Part shown: piece after piece, positions 55,901-64,000 of the stretch
Numbering within the stretch: position 1 is the first letter of the stretch
Layout of the letters: each line of letters opens with the position of its first letter
From: Anthoceros angustus
Lineage: Eukaryota > Streptophyta > Anthocerotopsida > Anthocerotales > Anthocerotaceae
Assembly: GCA_010909165.1 (NCBI GenBank)
Contig: VJWM01000108.1
Span: forward strand, 434,001-498,000
Direction: 5' to 3'
Length of the DNA stretch: 64,000 bases
Position numbers and translations under genes: made by a program
The notes under the pieces: generated by a model
Seen by the model: only the letters and a program-made list of their open reading frames with translations
The model's database searches: none
What the model was told of the DNA's origin: nothing

Positions 55901-56038
55901 CAGCCAGGTCAGAGCTGGTGGACAGGCATGGATGGACTGGTGCATAGTTTCTCAGTTGGGATAAGAAGAATCCCACGAGAAAGCAATGCTGAAACAACTT
56001 CTTTGAAATGTGAAGGAAGGAGGGTCTGTCACATCTGA
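52946..56038 (+). CDS. PLS-class pentatricopeptide repeat protein, E-type, no DYW
   Basis: An intronless protein of 1,030 residues from ATG at 52,946; the frame is also open upstream to a GTG, and the ATG is the better start. The first about 100 residues are a Ser/Arg-rich probable transit region. PLS repeats follow, with VHAVTVKKGYGSDTFLCNHI and then five near-identical P-L-S triplets of 104 residues containing LVDMYAKCGSLEDA, TWTAMIAGYSQQG, LLQACASVG and KGKQLHAQIRE. The tail has VEHYTCMVDLLGRVGRLDEA, then an E-domain-like LRRKGIRAWKQPGQSWW and VHSFSVG, and ends without a DYW deaminase. PLS-E proteins act in plastid or mitochondrial RNA editing, usually with a DYW partner. The truncated C-terminus may reflect loss of DYW. 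Convergent with the starch synthase gene, 83 bp between stops. Confidence 0.92.
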   Translation: MPIRLDQSAAPNADIQKPRDVGGLRRAPAHLRSGNQLVSINEAARCSSCARKPAGVDAQLVDGHTQMNHRLTGAPTSNWSVRDDGIPRRPAGYGGGVTAEAVSNLCQQGKLSEAVEGLEALVQGGCRISKSLVYGVLKRCVAEKDLLSGRRVHAVTVKKGYGSDTFLCNHILRMYAAHGRLQEAMDVFIMVARPDAFMWSSVISAHVKHGKDERAIQLYHGMCRSGVKPDGHVFVAALQACARGTDLKSGQQVHADVLASGVEPNLFVWNCLVDMYVKCGSLEEARRVFDGVGKKDVVTWTAMMQGYSQHGMGPEALRLYAVMQEEGIEAPNSMTFVCLLQACASVGAPALEKGKQLHAQIREKGYEADVFLASSLVDMYAKCGSLEDARSVFDGLGQRNVVMWTAMIAGYSQQGKGQEALDLYRAMQEEGIIAPNTVTFLCLLQACASVGSPALEKGKQLHAQIRERGLQTDVCVASSLVDMYAKCGSLENARSVFDRLGQKNVVTWSAMIAGYSQQGQGQEALDLFRAMQDEGFVAPNYVTFVCLLQACASVGTSALEKGKQLHAQIRERGLQGDAFVTNTLVHMYAKCGSLEDAQSVFDQLDEKDVVTWNAMLAAYSHRGLGQEALSLYSDMQQEGLAAPDSVTFVCLLQACGSVGIVALEMGKQLHAQIRDRGLQGDVFVANSLVDMYAKCGSLEDALRVFNGLGQKDVVAWTALISGYSQQGMGQEALQLYGAMQEEGISVCNSVTFVCLLHASANVAALYLGRQLHAQIEEQGLQSDVLVASSLINMYGKSGSMVDAQEVFEAMPERDVATWRALIAGYTCQGDSEVVFDLLHRMREDGIQPDGITFLNVLTACSHAGLLEKGSKYFEAMSKHYDITPTVEHYTCMVDLLGRVGRLDEALSLVRTMPVLPSNVIWLTLLGACQKWSNLEVGGHAFHEAVKLDKRDAAAYVLMANIYTSAAMWEQAQGMHLRRKGIRAWKQPGQSWWTGMDGLVHSFSVGIRRIPRESNAETTSLKCEGRRVCHI
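53781..55340 (+). repeat. 312-bp coding tandem repeat in the PLS PPR gene
   Basis: The coding word GTGGCAGC in the CGS part of the repeat falls at 53,781, 54,093, 54,405, 54,717 and 55,029: four intervals of exactly 312 bp (104 codons). A sixth, diverged unit follows 306 bp later. Similarity is visible at the DNA level as well as in the protein, which suggests recent duplication or gene conversion of whole P-L-S triplets. Confidence 0.9.
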
Positions 56039-56121
56039 CACCAGCAGATATCAGCGCACCTTGGTGCATGTCTGAAATCCCTTCACACAGATCGGGAATC
56101 GTGAAGTCTCATAATAACAAC

Positions 56122-59100
56122 TCATCGAACACGGATTGAGTTATACAGAGAAACATACTGCCCAGCCGATTTGTTCCAACTGTTGTCCACTTGCATGACC
56201 TTTGAGGTCAAATCCAGCCACCACGCAGGCTCTACAGGCAGAAGGTGCTCGGTTAAGCAAAACCAAGGACAGAGAGTCATAGATAACGACACCCACGACG
56301 TACTTTCTTTGTAGTACTGCAGAGCCCGCCCCAAAGCACTGTCCAGAGCTGATTCGCTGATACCATCGAACACAAATCTGCGCAGAATGGGCAGTGACAG
56401 TTAACTGGCGCACCCCGCTACAATTGCCTCACTACTACCCTGTCTTGCCAAGAACACTTGCGCTTACCCGTTGGCTGTCTGTGCGGATGCTTGGTCATCT
56501 ACATCAAACACAGTGTCTGCCAAGCCTCCAGTCCTTCGGACGACAGGAATCTGACAGTACGTGGAAAATATCACAATCAACAAGAATTGACGATTGCACC
56601 CACCATCAGCTGAATTCACAAACACACAAATATGTATCGTGTTAGCCAGCAAGGAAGACAATCTGCCTCGGTAGAATAGGGCAGAACCAGGAGATTACAG
56701 CTCCATAGCGCATGCCAATCATCTGCGTTAAACCACATGGTTCGAACATCGATGGCACTAGCACAATGTCGGCAGCAGCGTATAGCAAGTGGGCCAACTC
56801 CTCACTGCAAGAAACAGGTGTCAGTGTCTTTAGAGCGCAACGGGGTGACGGTAGAAACAGCAACAAGAAGACACTGTGGCTCAAGGACGAATTCGACCTG
56901 TAAGTTGGCAACACTCGGATCCGTTTGTTGTCCACTTGCATGACCTTTGAGGTCAAATCCAGCCACCACGCAGGCTCTACAGGCAGAAGGTGCTCGGCAA
57001 AACCAAGGACAGAGAGTCATAGATAACGACACCCACGACGTACTTTCTTTGTAGTACTGCAGAGCCCGCCCCAAAGCACTGTCCAGAGCTGATTCGCTGA
57101 TACCATCGAACACAAATCTGCAGAATGGGCAGTGACAGTTAACTGGCGCACCCTGCCAATTGCCTCACTACTACCCTGTCTTGCCAAGAACACTTGCGCT
57201 TACCCGTTGGCTGTCTGTGCGGATGCTTGGTCATCTACATCAAACACAGTGTCTGCCAAGCCTCCAGTCCTTCGGACGACAGGAATCTGACAGTACGTGG
57301 AAAATATCACAATCAACAAGAATTGACGATTGCACCCACCATCAGCTGAATTCACAAACACACAAATATGTATCGTGTTAGCCAGCAAGGAAGACAATCT
57401 GCCTCGGTAGAATAGGGCAGAACCAGGAGATTACAGCTCCATAGCGCATGCCAATCATCTGCGTTAAACCACATGGTTCGAACATCGATGGCACTAGCAC
57501 AATGTCGGCAGCAGCGTATAGCAAGTGGGCCAACTCCTCACTGCAAGAAACAGGTGTCAGTGTCTTTAGAGCGCAACGGGGTGACGGTAGAAACAGCAAC
57601 AAGAAGACACTGTGGCTCAAGGACGAATTCGACCTGTAAGTTGGCAACACTCGGATCCGTTTGTTGTCCTTCAGCTGCGAGTCCCAACAGTCACACACAG
57701 AAAGCTCAGCTTCTGTATAGACGTTCAACTAACCTAACGTGCCTGCTTCAGTCACCAGCTCTGCTGACAGCAGCTTTCCTTCCCCAAAAAGGAGTAGTAC
57801 CTGATGTGCCAGCTGCTCAAATTCACCTTGCACACGAGCCTCAGGAGCTGTTCCTAGCAAGATGAACTGCCCCCCCTGACCACAAACACACATACACACA
57901 CCTGCCTCAGATGCCTGTGCAAAAATCAAAACCATGGCGAGAGACCAGAGTGAAACAGAAGATATTCTTGAAAACAAATACCAGCTTCTCAACATGCCAA
58001 AGTGCATGGCGGATTAGGTGAATCCCTTTCTGAGCCACTAATCTAGTTATGCAGACAACCAGTGGCAGACGTTGCCTCTCACTCCCGTTAAGGTTGTCTG
58101 TAGGCAGGGTATCAAGGTCCAGACCCAGCCCTCTTTGTACATAGTGCTTACAGATCTGTTTGCCATCAAGCTCCTTTGCTGCACAGATCACCAAAAAGGC
58201 CACCCGGCCGGGGGTAAGCAGCTGATACGTCCGGTGAACAGGAGTTTTGAACAGGACAAGCAAGAAAGTTAACTTTATAATCGGCTGGTTTCGCATTCTA
58301 CACAAATGACATGGGGTGTGGAGTACCTGTAAACCCTACTGGGAGTACAGGATCTTTAGCTGGATCCCAAAGCACGGTGTCTATTCCGTTCAAGATACCA
58401 GAGTACCTGCGTACCACACGAGACAGTGTTAGAGGATTATGGTGAAACTTGGTCAAACTCAGAGTATCAAGGAGGTACAGCCTATACTTGTTACGGTGCT
58501 TCATTAAAGTGCTTGACAGCCACCCTGAACATAAAGTCTCATTCACATACGTTGGTGACACAGTTCTGCAGAGAGACCAAAGTGCTGAAACCATGAGCGG
58601 ACAAAATTCCTAGAAGCTACGAGGCTAAAAGTATGTGACAAGCAATTGGAAGGTGATGTCCGTCTTGATCCCTTCAAACAAATGACTGACATGACATTTC
58701 ACAACCATAACTACAAACATTTCAAACGCTTACGTGACAGCATTGCTGTAAACAATCCCCCCTTTCAACAAACTGAGTCTTTCAGGGTTGTGACCAATAG
58801 TTCGATCATCAACTGCCTGTGTGAAGCCGGCAGATAGAGTCACATGAATGGGGAATACATCGTATAAACATGCTTTTGAAATGTGAGAGGTCAGTACCTT
58901 GTCTGGAACTAGATATAGAGCACCGTCTAACCCACACATGTCCAATTGCTCAGACCTGCAGGAGGCCAACCAACAGGACACGTCATTGAAGAAAAGTGAC
59001 ACGTGGAGCAAACAAGTTGAAAGGTAGAGGAACAGAAACTGGCTAGGGAGGGGCTGGAGCTTGCCTGCATTCTCCATGGTGCTCCATGTTGTGGATGGTG

Positions 59101-60539
59101 AGAACAAGTCGTATCTTCTGCCATATCACAAGAATGCACATGACGCTACAGCATGCAGATCCATACAAACAATCTGTTGTGAAGACGTATTCTTACATCT
59201 GCACGATCATAAACACATGAATAAGCAAAGACGGACCTGGAGAGCCAGATGATGGTATATATCCCAGTACAGCAAAGGAAGGCCGCCCACATGCCATTCA
59301 TGCACGTGTATTATATCCGGCTGTGTTCGAGTTACCTGCGACAAGGCCGCCGTGGGTAACAGCAACCAATGCAACCCATGGTTGGCACAGGAAGAGAAGT
59401 ATAGAATGAGGGTACACCAACCTGCATCCATTCCAAACATGCTCGACTGAAAAACAAGTAAGCTTCCAGCTCATCATACGAACCTCCGTAGATACGATTT
59501 CCTCTGAAGAAGTGATTAGATGGATGCACAAAGATGACAGGCACTCCGGACACAGTGCCTCTGTAATTGGTGACCGAGACCGTGCCTCCCCTATGAAAAG
59601 ATAGGTACGTCTCAATTGCAGTCAAATTCTCTATCTGGTCCCTGGGAATGCATTCATAGAAGGGCAGCATCACTTCCACCTTGTGCCCCCTTTCAATGCA
59701 TGCCCGTGCTAGACCCGTCACCACATCAGCCAGTCCCCCAACTTTGGCCAGTGGTGCCATCTCAGCAGTGACATGCACGACATGCAGGCTCTGCCCATCA
59801 ACTGGGACATGGTTTCGGGCATCGGAACCAGCCACCATACCGTCCTCCCCATCGCTTCCTCTGTCCTTAGGAAACCTCCGCTTCCAGAAAGGCTCAGCGT
59901 CCGAGACAGACGGCCACACAATGTCGGTAGCGTCGGGGTAGAGAACGCTCGGTCCTTGCCTGCTAGCTGCAACACCAGCTACCTGCAAGAACAAAAAAGG
60001 GACTTGCACTCACAAATGCAGGCAACCCATTTGTCACACAATCAATTCAATGAAACCCACCCGTTGTTCAGCAGCCGCACTGTCGCAACTGGACAGGCTG
60101 TCTGGGGCAGCCACCACTCGTGACTCCAACTCTTCAATGCGTACACGGAGCAACTCATTCGTAGCTTGCAATTGAGCAATCTGTGCGCAAAGGGAGCAGT
60201 AAGGACCTTGTCTGCACCGTACAGTGAGGCATCTGGCAATCAGCCACAGACCTTGTCCTGGTCAGACCCATCCAACTCCAGGCCTAGGTCCTCGGTCTGG
60301 TGCTGCTGGGACTCGAGTCCAGATGACAGCGCTGTCAGGCGACCAAAATTCGCGGGCCGACGGTACCGCCCACCAAAGGCATTCGATAGCGCTATAGCAC
60401 ATTCCATGGACACGAATGTGCCCAACTTGGCATTCCGGCATGCAATTGCCCTCTTGGTTTTGCCCGCTTGCCAGCAGCCGCCAGCAGCAGGCCCCCAGGC
60501 ATGGCACTGTGTGGCGAACGCGGCAGGGGAGGCCGCCAT
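56122..60539 (-). CDS. Starch synthase (GT5), SSIII/IV/V group, with duplicated exons
   Basis: Transfers glucose from ADP-glucose to starch in plastids. I place 20 coding exons (minus): 60,252-60,539; 60,061-60,180; 59,422-59,982; 59,237-59,335; 59,065-59,117; 58,898-58,955; 58,734-58,816; 58,488-58,565; 58,327-58,406; 57,982-58,178; 57,801-57,875; 57,634-57,674; 57,435-57,540; 57,204-57,286; 57,044-57,117; 56,898-56,976; 56,699-56,804; 56,468-56,550; 56,304-56,377; 56,122-56,231. The total is 2,448 bp, 815 residues, all phases compatible. ATG at 60,537-60,539 opens an Ala-rich transit peptide ([11 protein letters not shown]). Exon 2 is a coiled coil, as in SSIV. Exon 3 has [15 protein letters not shown] (Lys216, ADP-glucose binding). 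Later exons have [31 protein letters not shown] and RTGGL (usually KTGGL). The C-terminal catalytic exons are duplicated; a single-copy form would be 701 residues. The intron after exon 5 is GC-AG. Confidence 0.85.
56181..57661. repeat. Tandem duplication of catalytic exons (745 + 736 bp)
   Basis: 56,181-56,925 and 56,926-57,661 are direct copies. I see only short indels between them (5 bp at the TTAAG in an intron, 2 bp at an acceptor-side GCGCAG, and about 2 bp in another intron). All exon sequence looks identical. Breakpoints share TGTTGTCC (GGACAACA on the coding strand), present in the exon at 57,661-57,669 and in the last exon at 56,181-56,188. Each copy carries the [13 protein letters not shown] and [13 protein letters not shown] exons. 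Confidence 0.95.
58956..59064 (-). other. GC-AG intron of the starch synthase
   Basis: The exon ending GAATGCAG is followed by GCAAGC, a GC-type 5' splice site matching the AG|GCAAGT consensus. The intron ends in CTCCTGCAG before GTCTGAGC. Using it keeps the frame (Cys-Arg-Ser). No GT donor in the neighbourhood would do so. Confidence 0.75.
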
Positions 60540-61065
60540 GTCTAGCTTCAGAGCATGACAAGTTAGCGACAGCAAATCCGGGCAGTTAGTGCAGAGCCAG
60601 AGTGTGGCAAGCTCGCTAGCTGATAAGCCGCAGGCGAGCTCGGCCTGCCGTGAGGCTGGCCTTGGCTGGTTGGCCTGCAACCGATCCCGCTATAGCGCAC
60701 CATAATATTCGCTATGGTGGGACAGCTGACAAAGCCGACAAAGCCTGATACATAAAGTGTTCCCTTGTAAAACCGTCTTTGCACCCGTTCCCGTTTCTCC
60801 TTCGATATGGCGTGGATCGCCGAAGTCCCAAAGGGACGCGTCGCTATATCCATATTTCATAAAGTTATGTTTTAGTAGTCTATTCTCTGCGTCTAATGTG
60901 TGTCCAAATGGCTTAGGCCAAATGGACACACATTTATAAGAACGCCGTGATTAAGCATCCTGAGCCTAGATCGGTACTTAGATGGGGTGCCTAAAGGGAG
61001 TGGATGCCCTTGGTGCAAGTAGCTTAGGCACACCATGGTACAAGTTGTCAAGTACCAAGTCCCAT
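60540..61065. promoter_or_regulatory. Upstream region of the starch synthase, no other gene
   Basis: The minus-strand frame upstream of the ATG at 60,539 stays open to about 60,680 but is Leu/Cys-rich and not transit-peptide-like, so it is taken as 5' UTR. A short inverted repeat near 60,890-60,935 pairs TGTGTCCAAATGGCTTAGGC with GCCAAATGGACACACA. No TATA box is firmly placed. Confidence 0.4.
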
Positions 61066-61118
61066 GACGGAAATCCGTCCTTAGTGGACTCAAATAAAAT
61101 TCTTCTTCTTCTTCTTCT
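61066..61118 (+). repeat. 3' end of a SINE/LINE-like element with (TTC)n tail, copy 2
   Basis: Matches 49,536-49,589 over about 53 bp with one mismatch (CTTAAAT versus CTCAAAT) and ends in (TTC)n. The preceding sequence differs from that of copy 1. Same strand as copy 1. Confidence 0.55.
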
Positions 61119-61867
61119 AAGGATTCAGCCTGCGGGAGGAGAGTGATTTTTCATGCTTCCTCGAAATAATAATGATGATAATAATTTTTTTATTATTAGT
61201 ATTTTTATTTGTAAAGGCAAAACTCAGTTCTTTGGAGTCATGACAAGATGAAGGTGTGGAGCCAAGGCTTAGGCTTTTATTTGAACCCATATATGTGGTA
61301 GCGAAGGGGCTCTTAGTTTTCAAAAGAACTTCATTAAGAAGTGGGCGAAATTGACAATTTGTAAGGCCTAGAGCCACATCTATAGACCTTACGCGAATAG
61401 GATTAGAGTGCGGATTGATTACCACTTAAACGAAAATATGTAGAAACGCTTAAAAAAATTAGAATTGACAGTCAATCGTATGTGCTTCTCGCCCCTTTTG
61501 CGTTCAATGGAAAGTAGAGCATTATTTTGGTTGCAAAGGACTAGACCACCGAGCTTGCAACTCTATGATAGTAAGCAATTACACGTTCTTGGACTGATCT
61601 GCAGACTTCGTGATAGCAAGCGATTACACATGGTAAGGAGTTTGTTAGTCTACCATCATCTGTCTTGAGGGATATATCATGGATAAAATTTCCTTATTTC
61701 TTTGCCATATGTGATTCCGTGCCACAGTTAGTATGTTTAGTAAAATATTTGCGCCCAAGTTAAAGTCTAAGTTTTATTTGAAAAAATGTCTCGTTGAAGA
61801 ACTCGCTCAAGGGAGTCCGGCAAACTCACAATATGTCCATAGGAAGATCTATTTGCTAGAAATTTCA
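61119..61867. other. AT-rich intergenic stretch, no gene
   Basis: No gene is seen. GxAAGCxATTACACxTxxT occurs twice (about 61,573 and 61,617), a short direct repeat. Confidence 0.5.
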
Positions 61868-62093
61868 TTACTTGGCCTAGTTGATGCTTAGTTATTTTCA
61901 ATTGCACCTATCATTTCTATCGGGGTTATCTTAGGAGAACAAGGCTTCCGAATAGTGAACACCGCCTTCCACCATGCAAATTACTTGGCCTAGTTGATGC
62001 TTAGTTATTTTCAATTGCACCTATCATTTCTATCGGGGTTATCTTAGGAGAACAAGGCTTCCGAATAGTGAACACCGCCTTCCACCATGCAAA
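61868..62093. repeat. Perfect tandem duplication, 113 bp
   Basis: 61,868-61,980 and 61,981-62,093 appear identical, starting TTACTTGGCCTAGTTGATGC and ending CCATGCAAA. A third TTACTTG begins immediately after. Non-coding. Confidence 0.95.
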
Positions 62094-63095
62094 TTACTTG
62101 ACGCAAGCGAACAGAAAAGCAACCGAGGAAGCAAAACATATGGCAAACACAAGTACATATGTGCCTAGGGACAATGCTAGACAAGGCTTGGCATCCAACA
62201 AAAGAACATGCCTACTAACTTTTGGACATACGCCAATTGTATGACCGGCAAAAGTACCTTGCTACAATGCAATACAAGGGGAGCATCCAATTTCCAACTA
62301 CCATCCATCTTTGAGTTTCTAGATTCTTAGTTTTCTCATCGGAAACTGGCTTCCACCATTTATCGCCAAGAAAATCAGAAATACGAGGCGGTTCTCATGA
62401 GGTTAAATTGTTTTTACGCACTTTTTTTAATGAATTTGGATATTTTATAGATAATTAGAATTCACACCGAGGTCTATTGTTGCAAGTGCCTCAAAAGAGG
62501 ATTTTAGTGTATCTTCCGAACCCAGCATATTCTAGGGGCTAAATGGCAAGGAAAGGCACTTCGTAAATATATGCTGCCTCGAGCTCCACCATCGTTGAAA
62601 TTCAATGTTCAATCAAGTAGTCGTAGTCGCATCTCCACACACATAATGTGTGTCTGGTTTGTTTTGCAGTTACATATATAGATAGGAGTTCCTGGCCCGG
62701 TTATGGCAAACAATGATTTTGCTAGGAATTGAAAAAGAATTGTGCACCATCTTTTGACGAGAGCTCACACTTTAAGAGAATAAGGTTTCAAACCTACTCA
62801 ACGAACATAACCCCACCTCAACGAGGTTGTTAACCCACTTGATTTAGATGTGAAGAAGGCTTTTAATAGCCTTCTGGCTTGATCAGCTCTAGCTTTATTT
62901 TCTCTTGAGGTCATCACTATTTTGTTCGCATTTATGTCTACAATGCTCATCATGGCGGTGCCCTACGTCCGTTCGATTCGCGGTAGAGAGATATTTCTCT
63001 ATAACGTCCGAGTGGTGTCCTTCTTTTCGGCTTCGGGTTTTTAATGTTAGTATTTTTTGCACAGCGAGATTCTGTCTTCTAAAAGACCTGGAGAC
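62094..63095. other. Intergenic stretch, no gene
   Basis: Only short frames are present. Text on both strands at 62,880-63,060 is open but lacks motifs. No feature can be defended. Confidence 0.5.
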
Positions 63096-63212
63096 AATGC
63101 TCAATGGAGAAAATGCTCAATGGAGAAAATGCTCAATGGAGACAATGCTCAATGGAGACAATGCTCAATGGAGACAATGCCCAATGGAGACAATGCTCAA
63201 TGGAGACAATGC
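63096..63212 (+). repeat. 16-bp minisatellite, about 7 copies
   Basis: The unit AATGCTCAATGGAGAC (with variants ending AGAA, and one with CCCAATGG) starts at 63,096 and repeats every 16 bp through about 63,208. Because 16 is not a multiple of 3, all three frames cycle, which makes an open frame through it uninformative. Confidence 0.95.
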
Positions 63213-64000
63213 TTGAAAGACTTTGAATCGTGCCAAGGTTTTGTTTCGCATTGTGTGTATCTTGTCAAGCTTTGTTTCTCTAGTCGCATTTATAGTTGTT
63301 GCAAACACTCCGGCGGCAGATGATCTCGAAGCGCCAGTCTCCTTTGAAGGATTTAGAACAGTACTAGTATTGTAGGGTTGCTAATTTGTGCATCGTCAAC
63401 AAGAAAAACCAGCTGGTGAATTGCCTTGCAATGGAGAGAATTTGCTAATGGATTTTTTTGGTTTTCCCCTAAAATTCAAATGTGTGGTTGTAGTTGAGAA
63501 AATTTGCATTGTTTGATTTTCCCATTAACAAATATATATGTAGATGTAGTGGAAGAAATTGATTGCCTATTAAGAAGTGCTGATAGTTTTTCCAATTGTT
63601 GAGCAAGGTTAAGGGGATAGTAGCTTTCATTGCGATGGAACGTATGAGCTCCACATATCAGCGAGCATTGATTCACATATCAATTTTGCTCTTGATTTAC
63701 TCCATGAAGAAGATAATAACAAGGAAACCACCTAAAGAATGAAAGTTGGTCTAGATGTCTAGAATCTACATCTTGTAGCTTCCATGCAATTGCAAGAGTA
63801 AGTGCACCATGTAAATGTCAAAGTACCCAGCCAACCTCTATGGCTCTACGATAAACCTACCAGCCAACGAGCTTCAGACCGCTACTTATACATACGCCGA
63901 TGCAGCTACTATCCTCGCTGGCCCTTACTATCATCGTCATCCCAGGGTAAAAAGTTCACGATTTTGGTAATGCAACTTAACGCCACTAATCATAACTACA
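63213..64000. other. No gene seen at the right end
   Basis: AT-rich on the left. From about 63,800 composition shifts to C-rich plus strand (ACGATAAACC, CATACGCCGATGC). It could be the edge of a gene or element beyond the window, but no motif is visible. Confidence 0.4.

Noticed and set aside
63057-63323. Open frame through the 16-bp minisatellite
   Set aside because: A 16-bp repeat without stops keeps all frames open; there is no gene evidence.

Overview
The window looks like nuclear DNA of a land plant, most likely a fern or other seed-free vascular plant. The signs are one spliced plastid-type starch synthase gene, two intronless pentatricopeptide repeat (PPR) genes, a ginkbilobin-type cysteine-rich gene, and a background of plant LTR retrotransposons and a CACTA DNA transposon. 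The fern assignment is inference from PPR style and repeat load. No RNA gene, CRISPR array or bacterial-type operon was seen.

Layout. 1-14,971: minus-strand Ty3/gypsy sequence. A 2.1 kb LTR (about 9,567-11,667) is followed leftwards by a primer binding site, gag, protease, reverse transcriptase (RT), RNase H, integrase and an extra coiled-coil ORF region that runs off the left edge. The 3' part of a second copy (11,668-14,971) shares the same LTR. 14,972-18,006: minus-strand retroelement debris, with a duplicated LTR/gag start and a tRNA-Met-type primer site. 18,007-21,768: mostly unassigned, with one possible terminal exon. 21,769-22,287: Gnk2-like gene (minus). 22,900-23,345: repeats around a palindrome. 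24,806-26,268: minus-strand copia fragment. 26,270-46,893: a plus-strand copia element split by a 17.2 kb CACTA transposon (26,352-43,526) with 29-bp perfect terminal inverted repeats (TIRs), a 3-bp target duplication and a decayed minus-strand TNP2 transposase. A small TTA-flanked MITE sits in the copia integrase. 47,000-49,600: hypothetical ORF, possible transposase remnant, minisatellite and a SINE/LINE-like tail.

50,396-60,539 is the gene island. A two-module P-class PPR gene (minus) and a PLS-class PPR gene (plus) are divergent, with 345 bp between their start codons. The PLS gene is convergent with a starch synthase of the SSIII/IV/V group (minus), with 83 bp between stop codons. The starch synthase model has 20 coding exons joined by consensus splice sites, including one GC-AG intron. 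A 736/745-bp tandem duplication repeats its last catalytic exons and fuses two exons exactly in frame, adding 114 codons. 60,540-64,000 is intergenic with small tandem duplications and a 16-bp minisatellite.

The genes do not form a pathway. PPR proteins bind organelle RNA and the starch synthase acts in plastids, so the island mainly encodes organelle-targeted proteins. The most unusual points are the in-frame exon duplication, the datable CACTA-into-copia nesting, and the fact that repeat copies here differ mostly by short indels rather than substitutions.
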